Shown here: one piece after another, positions 41,003 to 50,807 of the stretch
Numbering within the stretch: position 1 is the stretch's first letter
How the letters are laid out: each line of letters opens with the position of its first letter
Origin: Arachnia propionica
GTDB taxonomy: Bacteria; Actinomycetota; Actinomycetes; Propionibacteriales; Propionibacteriaceae
Assembly (NCBI RefSeq): GCF_037055325.1
Contig: NZ_CP146373.1
Location: forward strand, 372,001 to 436,000
DNA: 64,000 bases
Reading direction: 5' to 3'
The notes under the pieces: model-generated
The model's database searches: none
Told to the model about the DNA's origin: nothing
Seen by the model: the letters and a program-made list of their open reading frames with translations, nothing else
Translations under genes and position numbers: made by a program

Positions 41003-43876
41003 ATGAAATTGCTGAAACGCATCGTGTTCGGCATGCTCGCCAGCCTTATCGCGACCGCAAGCGGCATTGTTCTGGCCCCGCAACCGGCGCAGGCCGATTA
41101 CGCCACCGGCGGCCGGGGTTACTTCGTCAAGTCCGTGGTCTGGGCCGAGTGGGGAAACAAGGGTGACATCATCCCTGCCTCGGGGATCACGAAAACCCAG
41201 TACATGCAGATCGGCAGCACGAAGCTCGCTCTCGAATGCACTCTGTCACAGCCGGATTCTGGCAATGGCTACGGATATGATCGAAGCACCACGCTGGATG
41301 TCTGGACCGCGGGAAGCTGGCGGAAGGACGGTTTGGACGATCTCTACAACCGTGGTGGCACGGGCACCAGCAACCAAATGACCAACGCCATTCACACCAA
41401 ATACAGCAAGACCACGGTCAGTTTTAAGGTTTCCTGCTCGGCCATTGTTTCCGGTCCGGGTTTTCCCGCGGGAGGGCAGCGTGTTCCGGTGGATGGAATG
41501 GTCGTGGCCGATGCCGAGTCCAGCGATCCAAATCCCGACGAATACATCAAGGTGGAAACCGGCAGCAATGCCCAGTGGCGGGTTCTGGATCGGTTTCGTG
41601 ACACCGGTTGCACATCGACGACGCTGGCCCAACAGAGCACATCAGGAGGATCACGATCCATGACGTTGCTCCCGGGCGGCGTGACCTGTTCCAACACCGG
41701 CCCCACCGTCGCCATGGTCGCCAGCAATGTCTCAGAAGCAACCATCACAATGTTCGGCCAGGGACAAGCCGCAGCAGCTGTGGGTGCCGTCATCAACCTG
41801 GACTACGGCGATGCCCCCATCAGCTACGGAGCCGCAGCCGCGCAATACCTGACGGGCTGGAATAATTCGTCACTGCCCGACGGCACCACCGATGCCTTCA
41901 GCACCAGGCTGGCGTGGCCACCCAGGAACCCCGACGTGATGCTGGGCAGACGTATTGACCCCGAACCAGTCAACCCTGTGAACGGTGACGGCACCCAGGA
42001 CGACAAGAACCCTGCCAGTCCGAATGACGAGGACGCGATATCGGGAACACCGCTTTACCACGTGATGCGGGGCGGGGGAACCGCCACCCAGGAGATCGCC
42101 TGCACGGGCCGAGGCCACAACCGCGGCTGGGTGGACTGGAATCGCAACGGGGTCTTCGACGAGGCAGAGGCATCCGACACGGTGCAGTGCACCGGGGGCA
42201 GCGCCACCCTCACCTGGTCAATCCCGGGGGATGCGGTTACCGGGAACAGCTACCTGCGGCTGCGTGCCGCAGCCACAGCTGATTCCCTGACGAGTCCCAC
42301 GGGTTTGACCTTCACCGGGGAGGTCGAGGACCACAAGGTGGAGATCAGCACCTACGATCTCGAGATCTCCAAAACCTCCGATGCCCTGGCCGGGAAAAAA
42401 TTCGCGGGCGACGAGGTGACCTACACCGTCACCGCGAAGAACCCGAGCAGAACCCCTTTCACCAACACCAGTCCGGCCTACGTCTTCGACAACCTAAGCG
42501 GGGTGGTTGACGACGCCACAGTGATCACGAATTCCCTGCAGGCAACCGTCGGGAACAGCAGACGCGGTGACGTGGTCTTCGACTCGAGCACGAGCAGGAT
42601 CACCTGGCAGGGCACGTTGGCCCCCGAAGAGGCCCTTTCCCTGACCTATCGGGTGCGCCTCAAGGTCGGGGGAGACCGTGACCTGCGCAACGTCGCCTGG
42701 GGACAGGCGGGTGTCGCCACCCCGGCGACGAATGTGACCTGCGAGAACCGTACAGCCGGGGGACGTGACGGAGTGACGAACCACCCCTGTGCCGCCGAGC
42801 GGTACCAGTTGATGTCGCTGCTGAAGACTTTCCAGAACAGCTACGACCCGGCCCCGAATGCCGCGGATTGGACACTGACTGCTACCGGAAACTTCGGTGG
42901 CGAATCCGGTGACACCGAACGTATCGTCCCGGGGAACACCGCCGTCACCAACGCGAACACCTTCGTGGTGCCGGTAGGGGAGTCTTTCCAGTTCAAGGAA
43001 AGGGCTGCTCCGGAGGTCATGAAGGGCTACGAACTCCTGAATTCCGGAGTGACTGCGGTGGGTGGGAGCCAGGTGGAACTCGTGAATAAGGACAAACCTG
43101 CATCCGCCACATGGACCAAGACTGACAGCGAGACCGGCGAGCTGATAGGGGAATCCGAGTGGATACTGAAAGGTCCCACTGCCCCCGGTGGATCGGTGAT
43201 CACAGACTGCATCGCCGCAGATCGCAGCCTGTGCACGGGACTGGACAAGGATCCCGGGGCCGGTTCCTTCCTACTAGAGGAAATGAAATGGGGAGAACAC
43301 ACACTGACCGAGGTCACACCACCGCCCGGGTACGTGCTGTCAGATCTTCCTGAACAGATCGTCCGACTCAGCAGCACCGACACCGGCTCCGAACCTTTTG
43401 CGATCGGCACGATCTCCAACGATCGCCTGCCGGGATCCATTTCCTGGCGGAAGACGGAAGCGGGAACGATGAGCCCGCTTGCCGGTTCCGTCTGGCGACT
43501 GACGAATGCCTCGGGAAAGACCATCGCTGACATCAAGGACTGCGTTGCTCCGGGCAGCTGCTCGGGACCCGACCGGGATCCTGCACCTGGGGCGTTCCGG
43601 GTTGAGAGGTTGTCGTGGGGTGCCTGGACACTCACGGAGACCAGCGCGCCACTGGGTTACCTGTTGACCACACGGGAGGAAACCCTCCAGATCGGCTCAC
43701 AGGCTTTGCATCAGACGGTGGAGGACCCATTCGAGAACACCCGTGCCCCGGTTCCAGTGTTGCCGCTGACCGGAGGAACACCGAGCGACATCTACCACTA
43801 CTCGGGGGGTGGCCTGCTGCTCGTCGCGGCAGTGATGGCGTTCCTCAGAAATCGCCACCGAAAAGAACGTCGGTGA
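41003..43876 (+). CDS. LPLTG-anchored pilus tip adhesin (CshA-like/GEVED head, SpaA repeats)
   Basis: 957 residues with a signal peptide (KLLKRIVFGMLASLIATASGIV, cut near QPAQA). The head shows DYGDAPISYG (~267) and ends TGEVEDHKVEI (~438), the DYGDAP...GEVEDH pattern of CshA NR2/GEVED domains. A DUF11-like Ig domain follows (DLEISKTSDALAGKKFAGDEVTYTV). A further prealbumin-like region and two SpaA-type domains come next, with E-boxes TLTEVTPPPGY and TLTETSAPLGY. The C-terminus has sortase signal LPLTGG (920-925), a hydrophobic helix and a basic tail. GGAAAGG fixes the ATG at 41003. By position ahead of the pilin it is the likely tip adhesin; the ligand is unknown. Confidence 0.87.
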   Translation: MKLLKRIVFGMLASLIATASGIVLAPQPAQADYATGGRGYFVKSVVWAEWGNKGDIIPASGITKTQYMQIGSTKLALECTLSQPDSGNGYGYDRSTTLDVWTAGSWRKDGLDDLYNRGGTGTSNQMTNAIHTKYSKTTVSFKVSCSAIVSGPGFPAGGQRVPVDGMVVADAESSDPNPDEYIKVETGSNAQWRVLDRFRDTGCTSTTLAQQSTSGGSRSMTLLPGGVTCSNTGPTVAMVASNVSEATITMFGQGQAAAAVGAVINLDYGDAPISYGAAAAQYLTGWNNSSLPDGTTDAFSTRLAWPPRNPDVMLGRRIDPEPVNPVNGDGTQDDKNPASPNDEDAISGTPLYHVMRGGGTATQEIACTGRGHNRGWVDWNRNGVFDEAEASDTVQCTGGSATLTWSIPGDAVTGNSYLRLRAAATADSLTSPTGLTFTGEVEDHKVEISTYDLEISKTSDALAGKKFAGDEVTYTVTAKNPSRTPFTNTSPAYVFDNLSGVVDDATVITNSLQATVGNSRRGDVVFDSSTSRITWQGTLAPEEALSLTYRVRLKVGGDRDLRNVAWGQAGVATPATNVTCENRTAGGRDGVTNHPCAAERYQLMSLLKTFQNSYDPAPNAADWTLTATGNFGGESGDTERIVPGNTAVTNANTFVVPVGESFQFKERAAPEVMKGYELLNSGVTAVGGSQVELVNKDKPASATWTKTDSETGELIGESEWILKGPTAPGGSVITDCIAADRSLCTGLDKDPGAGSFLLEEMKWGEHTLTEVTPPPGYVLSDLPEQIVRLSSTDTGSEPFAIGTISNDRLPGSISWRKTEAGTMSPLAGSVWRLTNASGKTIADIKDCVAPGSCSGPDRDPAPGAFRVERLSWGAWTLTETSAPLGYLLTTREETLQIGSQALHQTVEDPFENTRAPVPVLPLTGGTPSDIYHYSGGGLLLVAAVMAFLRNRHRKERR

Positions 43877-43947
43877 TCTCGCGATCCGCACGAGATCACA
43901 CGCGAAACCGTCGAAGGGCATTCGACAAAACAGATGGAGGGAATCAC

Positions 43948-45363
43948 ATGACCACTCGGAAGAAACCCGGCAGGCGACTGTTGTCGCTGGCCGCGGCTCT
44001 GACCGTCGGCCTGCTGGGGCTCACCGCTCCGGCGCACGCTGACAGCGCCGACATCAATCCGGCACAGAAGGCAACTCTGACGCTGCACAAGTGTGTCCAG
44101 CCCGAGAACGCGGGGGCGCCGGCGAACGGCAAGGAACAGGCGGGAACCGGATGTAACCCAATCGATGGGGTCAAATTCACGCTCTACAAGGTGGACGGCA
44201 TCGACCTGACCACCCCGGGCGGCTGGGAAGCGACTAAGGGCCTGACGGCCCCGGAGTCGGGAACCACTGTCGGCAGCCACACCTCCACCGAGATCTCGGA
44301 GATGACCACGTCCAGTGGGGGACTCGCACGCTGGCAGAACCTCGATCTCGGGCTCTACCTGGTGGTCGAGACCGACACCGGTTCCCCCGACACCAAAGTC
44401 GTGCTCGGTAGCAAACCGTTCCTGGTCACCCTGCCCTACCACACCGATGACAACCAGTGGAACTACGACGTCCACGTGTACCCGAAGAACTCGGTGGCGG
44501 GCATTGAGAAAACCGTCGACGCATCGGTCGAGCAGGCGGGGTACAACGGCAACGACGTGAAATGGACCATCACCACCGACATCCCGCGCAGTGGACAGGG
44601 CACCGAGATCACGAGCTACGTCATCACCGACACCCTGCCGGCGGGCCTCACCCTCGACAACGACAAGACCGACCTTCGTCTCAATGACGGCACTGTTTTC
44701 GCGAACAATGTCGACTACTCGTGCACGGGTAACCTGACCTGTACCTTCACCTCGGACGGCATCGCAAAGCTGAAAGCCAACGGTGGAAAAAAAGTGGTCT
44801 TGACCCTGGTGACCGACGTCACGGATGTGGCGCAGGCCACCAACGGTGTTTTCACCAACAAGGCCAAGATGACCATCAACGGGATCGATTCCACCGAGAA
44901 AAGCGCCACCACCACGTGGGGTCAGCTCGCCGTCTACAAGTACGACGGAAGCAATGAGGGTTTCCTGAGCGGGGCCAAGTTCAAGCTTTGCAAGACTGAG
45001 GCCTGTCCGAACCAGGATGTTCTCCTCGCAGGACTGACCACCGGGCCCGACGGCAAGGTCCTCTTCCCCGTGGTGAGGCCGGACACCTACTACCTGGTCG
45101 AGGAGGAGGCCCCCGCGGGCTACGTCAAGGTTGGAGCCCAACAGGTCATCGTCGAGGCCGGTGTGACCGAGGCCCCGGCGCAGCCCACCTATCCCGGCAA
45201 GAACTACAAGCCGGTCGCGAACGTCAAGCAGACCGTTCCGCAGTTGCCCCTGACCGGTGGCATCGGCCAGGTCGCCCTGGCAGCCGGTGGCATCGGACTG
45301 CTGGTGATCGGTGGCGCGGTGATGATCCTCAGCCGGACTGCCGTCAAACGTAAGCAGAGCTGA
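43948..45363 (+). CDS. Major pilin (SpaD/FimA-type fimbrial shaft subunit)
   Basis: 471 residues. A signal peptide (RRLLSLAAALTVGLLGLTAPAHA) is followed by Ig-like pilin domains. The pilin motif is WNYDVHVYPKN, with Lys180 the likely linkage residue. The E-box YYLVEEEAPAGY has its Glu near 385, and LPLTGG (433-438) precedes the membrane helix and basic tail. Subunits are joined by the class C sortase next door into a covalent pilus. The ATG at 43948 is chosen for TGGAGGGA upstream and the signal peptide; a long upstream in-frame extension overlaps the adhesin gene and is rejected. Confidence 0.93.
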   Translation: MTTRKKPGRRLLSLAAALTVGLLGLTAPAHADSADINPAQKATLTLHKCVQPENAGAPANGKEQAGTGCNPIDGVKFTLYKVDGIDLTTPGGWEATKGLTAPESGTTVGSHTSTEISEMTTSSGGLARWQNLDLGLYLVVETDTGSPDTKVVLGSKPFLVTLPYHTDDNQWNYDVHVYPKNSVAGIEKTVDASVEQAGYNGNDVKWTITTDIPRSGQGTEITSYVITDTLPAGLTLDNDKTDLRLNDGTVFANNVDYSCTGNLTCTFTSDGIAKLKANGGKKVVLTLVTDVTDVAQATNGVFTNKAKMTINGIDSTEKSATTTWGQLAVYKYDGSNEGFLSGAKFKLCKTEACPNQDVLLAGLTTGPDGKVLFPVVRPDTYYLVEEEAPAGYVKVGAQQVIVEAGVTEAPAQPTYPGKNYKPVANVKQTVPQLPLTGGIGQVALAAGGIGLLVIGGAVMILSRTAVKRKQS

Positions 45364-45379
45364 GTAGGACTGACGAACC

Positions 45380-46480
45380 GTGACATCACGTTCCCGTCAG
45401 CGCACACGACGGTGGAGACCTGGCCTCATGACATGGCTGGCCGCGGCGTGCGCGCTGACGGGAATCGTGCTTCTCAGCTACACCCCGGCTGCCTCATGGC
45501 TTTCCCAGTATCAGCAGTCACGGTTGATAGACACCTACAACGACTCACTGCGCAAAGAGGAACAGGCAACAGGGAACGAAACGGGGCATGCAGCGGCCGG
45601 AGAGGCCCTGACGGCGGCCAGGGCGTACAACGAAGAACTCAGGGCTGGAGCGATTGTCGCCCCGAATGCCAACGTGCCCCGGAGCGCAGCGGAAACCAGC
45701 GGAAATGAGTACCACAAACTTCTCAACGGTCCTGCAGACATCATGGCCCGGATCCGGATCCCGAGTATTGACGTCGATCTTCCCGTCTACCACGGCACCT
45801 CTGATCTGACGCTGCTTCGCGGCGCCGGACATCTACAAGGCACATCCCTCCCGGTGGGTGGTGAATCCACCCATTCCGTCATCACGGCCCACCGCGGCCT
45901 CGCCGAGGCCACCATGTTCACCAACCTGGACAGGATGCGCTCCGGGGACATCTTCACCATCGAGGTGATGGGTGAGGTACTGGTCTACGAGGTGCGTCAG
46001 ACGCAGGTGGTAGCGCCCGAGGAGCAGGAGGCCCTGTACCCGCAGGAGGGCCGCGACCTGTTGACCCTGGTCACCTGCACCCCGCTCGGAGTCAACACCC
46101 ACCGGATCCTCGTCACCGGGGAGCGGGTGATCCCGACCCCGCAGGAGGAAGTTGACAGGGCGCTGCAGGATTCCGATCTTCCACGCTTCCCGTGGTGGCT
46201 CTTCCTGTCCGGAGGCGGTGGCGTCGCCGTTGTCGGCTATCTTTGGCTCGCTGGCCGCCGGGATGCCCGGCTCCACCAGGTCACGGTCTCAGCAGGGACA
46301 GAAAGGGCGGAGGAAACCGCTGACCCGGAAATCACCGACACGCCCGGGGATGAATGCCTTGCTGTGGAACACGAAGAAACGAACGTCGGCGATCAGGAAA
46401 CCCCCTCACAATATGAGGAACCCATGGACGATCAAGACGATGGGGAATCAACCGGGAAAGCGGATAACCTCGACGGGTGA
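45380..46480 (+). CDS. Class C (pilus-polymerising) sortase
   Basis: 366 residues. An N-terminal helix (WLAAACALTGIVLLSYTPAA), the sortase core with His171 (ITAHRG), Cys233 (LVTCTP) and Arg242 (NTHRILVTGER), then a second membrane helix near the C-terminus (WWLFLSGGGGVAVVGYLWLA). It polymerises the LPLTG pilins. The region that normally carries the lid motif DPF/DPW reads AGAIVAPNANVP, so the canonical lid Asp is not obvious. After the second helix a ~70-residue strongly acidic tail (many Glu and Asp) extends into the cytoplasm, longer than usual. The GTG follows the pilin by 16 bp. Confidence 0.9.
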   Translation: MTSRSRQRTRRWRPGLMTWLAAACALTGIVLLSYTPAASWLSQYQQSRLIDTYNDSLRKEEQATGNETGHAAAGEALTAARAYNEELRAGAIVAPNANVPRSAAETSGNEYHKLLNGPADIMARIRIPSIDVDLPVYHGTSDLTLLRGAGHLQGTSLPVGGESTHSVITAHRGLAEATMFTNLDRMRSGDIFTIEVMGEVLVYEVRQTQVVAPEEQEALYPQEGRDLLTLVTCTPLGVNTHRILVTGERVIPTPQEEVDRALQDSDLPRFPWWLFLSGGGGVAVVGYLWLAGRRDARLHQVTVSAGTERAEETADPEITDTPGDECLAVEHEETNVGDQETPSQYEEPMDDQDDGESTGKADNLDG

Positions 46481-47316
46481 ACCACTGGAACGCTCAAGCG
46501 GCCCTAGACCGGCTCGAGAAATCGCGCAGCCATGAACGAGCATTGACGGAACTGGTCCGTGACCCGTTGTCCCGGTGTCTCAGGCTTGGTCCCGGGCTGG
46601 AGATCCCCGTGGCAAACGGCGAGTTGATTTCCGAGGCCTTCGACGGTGAGCGAAGACCGGACGACCTGTTGCTGGGCAGGTTGGATGGCCACATCTGGTG
46701 GGCGCGCAGCGACGGCAAAGGCGGAGCCGATCTGCGATCCCTCGACCTTCCCCCAGGCCAGACACAACTGGCCATGATGGCAACGGCCCTCTACGAATGG
46801 CATCGCAGCAACCCCGTCTGTGCCCGATGCGGGGCGGCGACCACACCGGACCGGGCGGGAACTGCACGCCGCTGTCCGCAATGCGGCCACGAGCTCTTCC
46901 CACGTACCGACCCTGCGGTCATACTCGCCGTGACAGATCCTGCCGACCGCCTGTTGCTCACTCACGCCCGGGGATGGCCGGGTAACCGCGTCTCCGTACA
47001 GGCCGGATTCATCGAGGCAGGGGAATCGGCGGAACAGGCCTGCCACAGGGAGATACGAGAGGAAACTGGCCTGACCATCCGGGAACTCAGGTTCGTTGGA
47101 ACCCAACCCTGGCCATTCCCACGTTCCCTGATGTTGGGTTTCGAGACGAGAACCGATGGCACGGAACCATGCCTCGATGGAGAAGAACTCGCTTGGGGTT
47201 CCTTCTACACCAGGAAAGGTCTGCGGAGGGCCGTGAAGGAAGAAGAACTCGCCCTTCCCGGCTCCATCTCTTTGGCGCGCCAGTTGATCGAGTTCTGGTT
47301 GGCGCGCGGCAGGTAG
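46477..47316 (+). CDS. nudC: NAD+ diphosphatase NudC (Nudix hydrolase)
   Basis: 279 residues. The zinc ribbon (CARCGAAT...CPQCGHELFPRTDP) is followed by the Nudix box GFIEAGESAEQACHREIREETG. The NADH-pyrophosphatase signature TQPWPFPRSLML is downstream. It hydrolyses NAD(H), and NudC enzymes can also remove NAD caps from RNA. The GTG overlaps the sortase stop (GTGA), so it is translated with the pilus operon, although no functional link to pili is known. Confidence 0.95.
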   Translation: MNHWNAQAALDRLEKSRSHERALTELVRDPLSRCLRLGPGLEIPVANGELISEAFDGERRPDDLLLGRLDGHIWWARSDGKGGADLRSLDLPPGQTQLAMMATALYEWHRSNPVCARCGAATTPDRAGTARRCPQCGHELFPRTDPAVILAVTDPADRLLLTHARGWPGNRVSVQAGFIEAGESAEQACHREIREETGLTIRELRFVGTQPWPFPRSLMLGFETRTDGTEPCLDGEELAWGSFYTRKGLRRAVKEEELALPGSISLARQLIEFWLARGR

Positions 47317-47319
47317 GAT
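47314..47319 (+). promoter_or_regulatory. -10 element TAGGAT for metH
   Basis: TAGGAT overlaps the nudC stop and lies eight bases before the metH GTG, with no ribosome-binding site. This argues for a leaderless message and rules out a leader riboswitch. Confidence 0.5.
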
Positions 47320-47327
47320 GGCCCGCC

Positions 47328-50300
47328 GTGACCAAACTTCGCGACCTGCTGAACTCCCGTGTCCTCGTAGCTGACGGAGCCATGGGCACCATGCTGCAGG
47401 CCCAGGGTGATCTCGATCTCCAACGCGACTTTCAGGGCCTCGAAGGGTGCAACGAGGTCCTGAATATCACCCGGCCAGACGTAGTTTCGGCAGTGCACCG
47501 CGCCTACCTAGAGGCAGGTTCCGACTGCGTGGAAACCAACACCTTCGGCACCAACCTTGCCGCGCTCGCCGAGTACGGCATCGTGGATCGTTTGGCGGAA
47601 CTGGCCAGCGCTGGGGCACGCATTGCCCGGGCGACAGCCGACGAATTCAGCGACAAACCACGCTTCGTACTCGGCTCGGTTGGTCCCGGAACGAAACTCC
47701 CCAGCCTAGGGCACGTCGCCTTCGCCGAGATCCGAGACGCCTACCAGGCCCAGGTGGAGGCCATGATTGCGGGCGGCATTGACGCCGTGCAGATCGAAAC
47801 CTGCCAGGATCTCCTGCAGGCCAAGGCAGCGGTGATCGCCACGAAACGCGCCCGGACCAGACTCGGGGTGGATCTACCGATTCTCGTCAACGTCACCGTC
47901 GAAACCACCGGCACCATGCTGCTCGGTTCCGAGATCGGAGCGGCCCGCTCCACCCTGGAGGCCCTCGGCGTCGACGTGATCGGATTGAACTGCGCCACAG
48001 GGCCGGCCGAGATGAGCGAACACCTCAGGTATCTGTCGCGCAACGCGTCCTGCGGCATCGGCGCCATGCCCAACGCGGGCCTGCCCGAACTGACCCCAGA
48101 AGGCGCGGTCTACCCGCTCGGCCCCGATGCGCTGGCGGATGCCCTGGCCGGTTTCCTGGATGACTACAGGTTGTGCGTGATCGGTGGCTGCTGCGGAACC
48201 ACTCCCGACCACATCCGGCTGCTTGCGGAACGCTTCGGGGGCCGCGAGGTGCGCCCCCGCGAGATCACGACGGAGCGAACCTGCTCGTCGCTGTACGTGG
48301 AAGTGCCGTTTCACCAGGACCTCAGCTATCTCAACATCGGGGAACGCACCAACGCGAACGGCTCCAAAGCCTTTCGGGAAGCGATGCTGGCCGGCAATAT
48401 CGACGACTGCGTGGAGATCGCAAAGGGCCAGGCGCGCGACGGCGCACACGTGCTGGACCTGTGCGTCGACTACGTCGGCCGTGACGGCATCAGCGACATG
48501 GAGGAATTGGCCGGGAGACTGTCCACGGCAGTGACCCTGCCGATCGTGCTGGATTCCACCGAACCGCAGGTCCTCCAGGCAGGTTTGGAGAAGCTCGCCG
48601 GACGCTGCGTGATCAACTCCGTCAACTACGAGGACGGCGACGGCCCCACATCCCGTTTCGCCCGCGTCATGCCGCTGGTGGCGGAACACGGTGCCGCCGT
48701 GGTTGCCCTGACCATCGACGAGGAGGGACAGGCCCGCACCGCCGAGTGGAAACTGCGGGTTGCCTCGCGCCTGATTGACGAGCTGACCGGGACTTGGGGC
48801 ATGGACATCGGCGACATCCTTGTCGACTGCCTGACCTTCCCGATCGCCACCGGGCAGGAGGAAACCCGCCGTGACGGCATCGAGACCATTGAGGCGATCC
48901 GCGAGCTGAAGCGCCGCTACCCGGGGGTGCGGACCACGCTCGGGGTCTCGAATGTTTCTTTCGGGCTCAATCCCGCGGCCCGGATGGTGCTGAATTCGGT
49001 GTTCCTGCACGAATGCGTTGCCGCCGGACTGGACTCGGCCATCGTGCACTCGGCGAAGATCATCCCGATGGACCGCATCCCCGAGGAGCAGCGTAAGGTG
49101 GCCCTCGACCTGGTCTGGGATCGCCGCCGCGAAGGCTACGACCCGCTGACCCGCTTCCTGGAACTGTTCGAGGGGGTCACGGCCGCTTCTGTGCGGGCTT
49201 CCCGGGCCGCTGAACTGGCCGCCCTACCTTTGGCAGAGCGGCTGCAGCGCCGCATCATCGACGGGGAAGCAAAGGGGCTCGAGGCTGACCTGGACGAGGC
49301 CCTGACCGGCAAGGCTGCCCTCGAGATCATCAACGAGGACCTGTTGGCCGGCATGAAGGTGGTCGGTGAACTCTTTGGGTCCGGACAGATGCAGCTTCCG
49401 TTCGTGCTCCAGTCCGCCGAGGTCATGAAAACCGCCGTCTCCCATTTGGAGCCGCACATCGACAAGGTGGAGGGCAGCAGCGGAAAGGGCACCCTGGTGC
49501 TCGCCACGGTGCGGGGGGACGTCCACGACATCGGCAAGAATCTCGTCGACATCATCGTCAGCAACAACGGCTACACCGTCATCAACATCGGCATCAAACA
49601 ACCGATCCAGGCCATCATCGACGCCGCCGAAACCAGCGGGGCAGATGCCATCGGCATGTCGGGTCTGCTGGTGAAGTCCACGCTTGTGATGAAGGACAAC
49701 CTCGCCGAACTGAACCGCCTCGGTCTGGCGGAGAAGTACCCGGTACTGCTGGGTGGGGCGGCGCTAACCCGGGCCTTCGTGGAGCATGACCTCAACGACA
49801 TGTTCGACGGGGAGGTTCGCTACGCGAAGGATGCCTTCGAGGGGCTTGCCCTGATGGACGCCGTGATGGCGGTGAAACAGGGAGTGCCGGGCGCGAAACT
49901 CCCGGAACCCAAGAAACGCCGCTACAAGAAGGCCGAGGTGGTGGAGCAGCAGGAGATCGACACCCGCCGCTCCGACGATGTGGAACGCCGCATCGACGTA
50001 CCGACCCCACCGTTCTGGGGCACCCGGTTGGTCAAGGGACTGCCCGTCGCGGATGTGGCTCAGTGGCTCGATCACCGCGCCACCTTCCTGGGCAGGTGGG
50101 GACTCAAACCTGTCAAGGGCGGCCCAGGCTACGAGGAACTCGTGGCGACGGAGGGCTTGCCGCGTCTGCGGATGTGGCTGGACCGGATCACCACTGAGCA
50201 ACTAGCGAACTTCTCCGTGGTCTATGGCTATTTCCCCGTCCACAGCGAGGGAAACACCCTCATCGTCGGTGACCCCGACGATCCGTCCCAGGAGCTGACC

Positions 50301-50801
50301 CGTCTCGACTTTCCCAGGCAGCGTCGCGACTCTCGGCTCTGCCTGGCCGATTTCTTCCGCGACGCGGATGAGGCCCGGGAGCTCGGTCCCGACGTGCTGG
50401 AGATGCAGCTCGTGACAATGGGAGCTGAGGTGGCCAGAGGCACCCAGCAGCTGTTCGAGTCTAATCGTTACCGTGAATACCTGGAGCTGCATGGTCTTTC
50501 CGTGCAGCTGACCGAGGCCCTCGCCGAGTTCTGGCACCACCGGGTGCGCGTGGAACTGGGTTTCGCCGCCGAGGAATCCACGGTAGACGCGGCCATTCGC
50601 GACCAGGCCTATCGCGGGTCGCGGTACTCGTTTGGCTATCCGGCATGCCCGAACATGGAGGATCGGAGAAAGCTCGTGACCCTGCTGAGACCCGAACGCA
50701 TCGGGGTGGAGCTCTCCGAGGAGCTGCAGCTACATCCCGAACAGTCCACCGATGCGATGGTGGTGCACCATCCGCAGGCCAAGTACTTCAACGCCAACTG
50801 A
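47328..50801 (+). CDS. metH: Cobalamin-dependent methionine synthase
   Basis: 1157 residues, full length. It transfers methyl from methyl-THF to homocysteine via cobalamin. The homocysteine domain holds zinc ligands in LNCATGP (~221) and IGGCCGTTPDHI (~285). The pterin domain has LNIGERTNANGSKAF. The B12 domain has VRGDVHDIGKNLV with the ligand His near 730, and the C-terminal SAM-activation domain has YRGSRYSFGYPACPNMEDR. The GTG at 47328 is chosen because family similarity and the -10 element fit there. No cobalamin riboswitch precedes it. It is followed by a decayed HAD gene. Confidence 0.96.
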   Translation: MTKLRDLLNSRVLVADGAMGTMLQAQGDLDLQRDFQGLEGCNEVLNITRPDVVSAVHRAYLEAGSDCVETNTFGTNLAALAEYGIVDRLAELASAGARIARATADEFSDKPRFVLGSVGPGTKLPSLGHVAFAEIRDAYQAQVEAMIAGGIDAVQIETCQDLLQAKAAVIATKRARTRLGVDLPILVNVTVETTGTMLLGSEIGAARSTLEALGVDVIGLNCATGPAEMSEHLRYLSRNASCGIGAMPNAGLPELTPEGAVYPLGPDALADALAGFLDDYRLCVIGGCCGTTPDHIRLLAERFGGREVRPREITTERTCSSLYVEVPFHQDLSYLNIGERTNANGSKAFREAMLAGNIDDCVEIAKGQARDGAHVLDLCVDYVGRDGISDMEELAGRLSTAVTLPIVLDSTEPQVLQAGLEKLAGRCVINSVNYEDGDGPTSRFARVMPLVAEHGAAVVALTIDEEGQARTAEWKLRVASRLIDELTGTWGMDIGDILVDCLTFPIATGQEETRRDGIETIEAIRELKRRYPGVRTTLGVSNVSFGLNPAARMVLNSVFLHECVAAGLDSAIVHSAKIIPMDRIPEEQRKVALDLVWDRRREGYDPLTRFLELFEGVTAASVRASRAAELAALPLAERLQRRIIDGEAKGLEADLDEALTGKAALEIINEDLLAGMKVVGELFGSGQMQLPFVLQSAEVMKTAVSHLEPHIDKVEGSSGKGTLVLATVRGDVHDIGKNLVDIIVSNNGYTVINIGIKQPIQAIIDAAETSGADAIGMSGLLVKSTLVMKDNLAELNRLGLAEKYPVLLGGAALTRAFVEHDLNDMFDGEVRYAKDAFEGLALMDAVMAVKQGVPGAKLPEPKKRRYKKAEVVEQQEIDTRRSDDVERRIDVPTPPFWGTRLVKGLPVADVAQWLDHRATFLGRWGLKPVKGGPGYEELVATEGLPRLRMWLDRITTEQLANFSVVYGYFPVHSEGNTLIVGDPDDPSQELTRLDFPRQRRDSRLCLADFFRDADEARELGPDVLEMQLVTMGAEVARGTQQLFESNRYREYLELHGLSVQLTEALAEFWHHRVRVELGFAAEESTVDAAIRDQAYRGSRYSFGYPACPNMEDRRKLVTLLRPERIGVELSEELQLHPEQSTDAMVVHHPQAKYFNAN

Positions 50802-50807
50802 GGAATC

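Noticed and set aside
47317-47327. Cobalamin riboswitch before metH
   Set aside because: Only 11 bases lie between nudC and metH, and the transcript looks leaderless.
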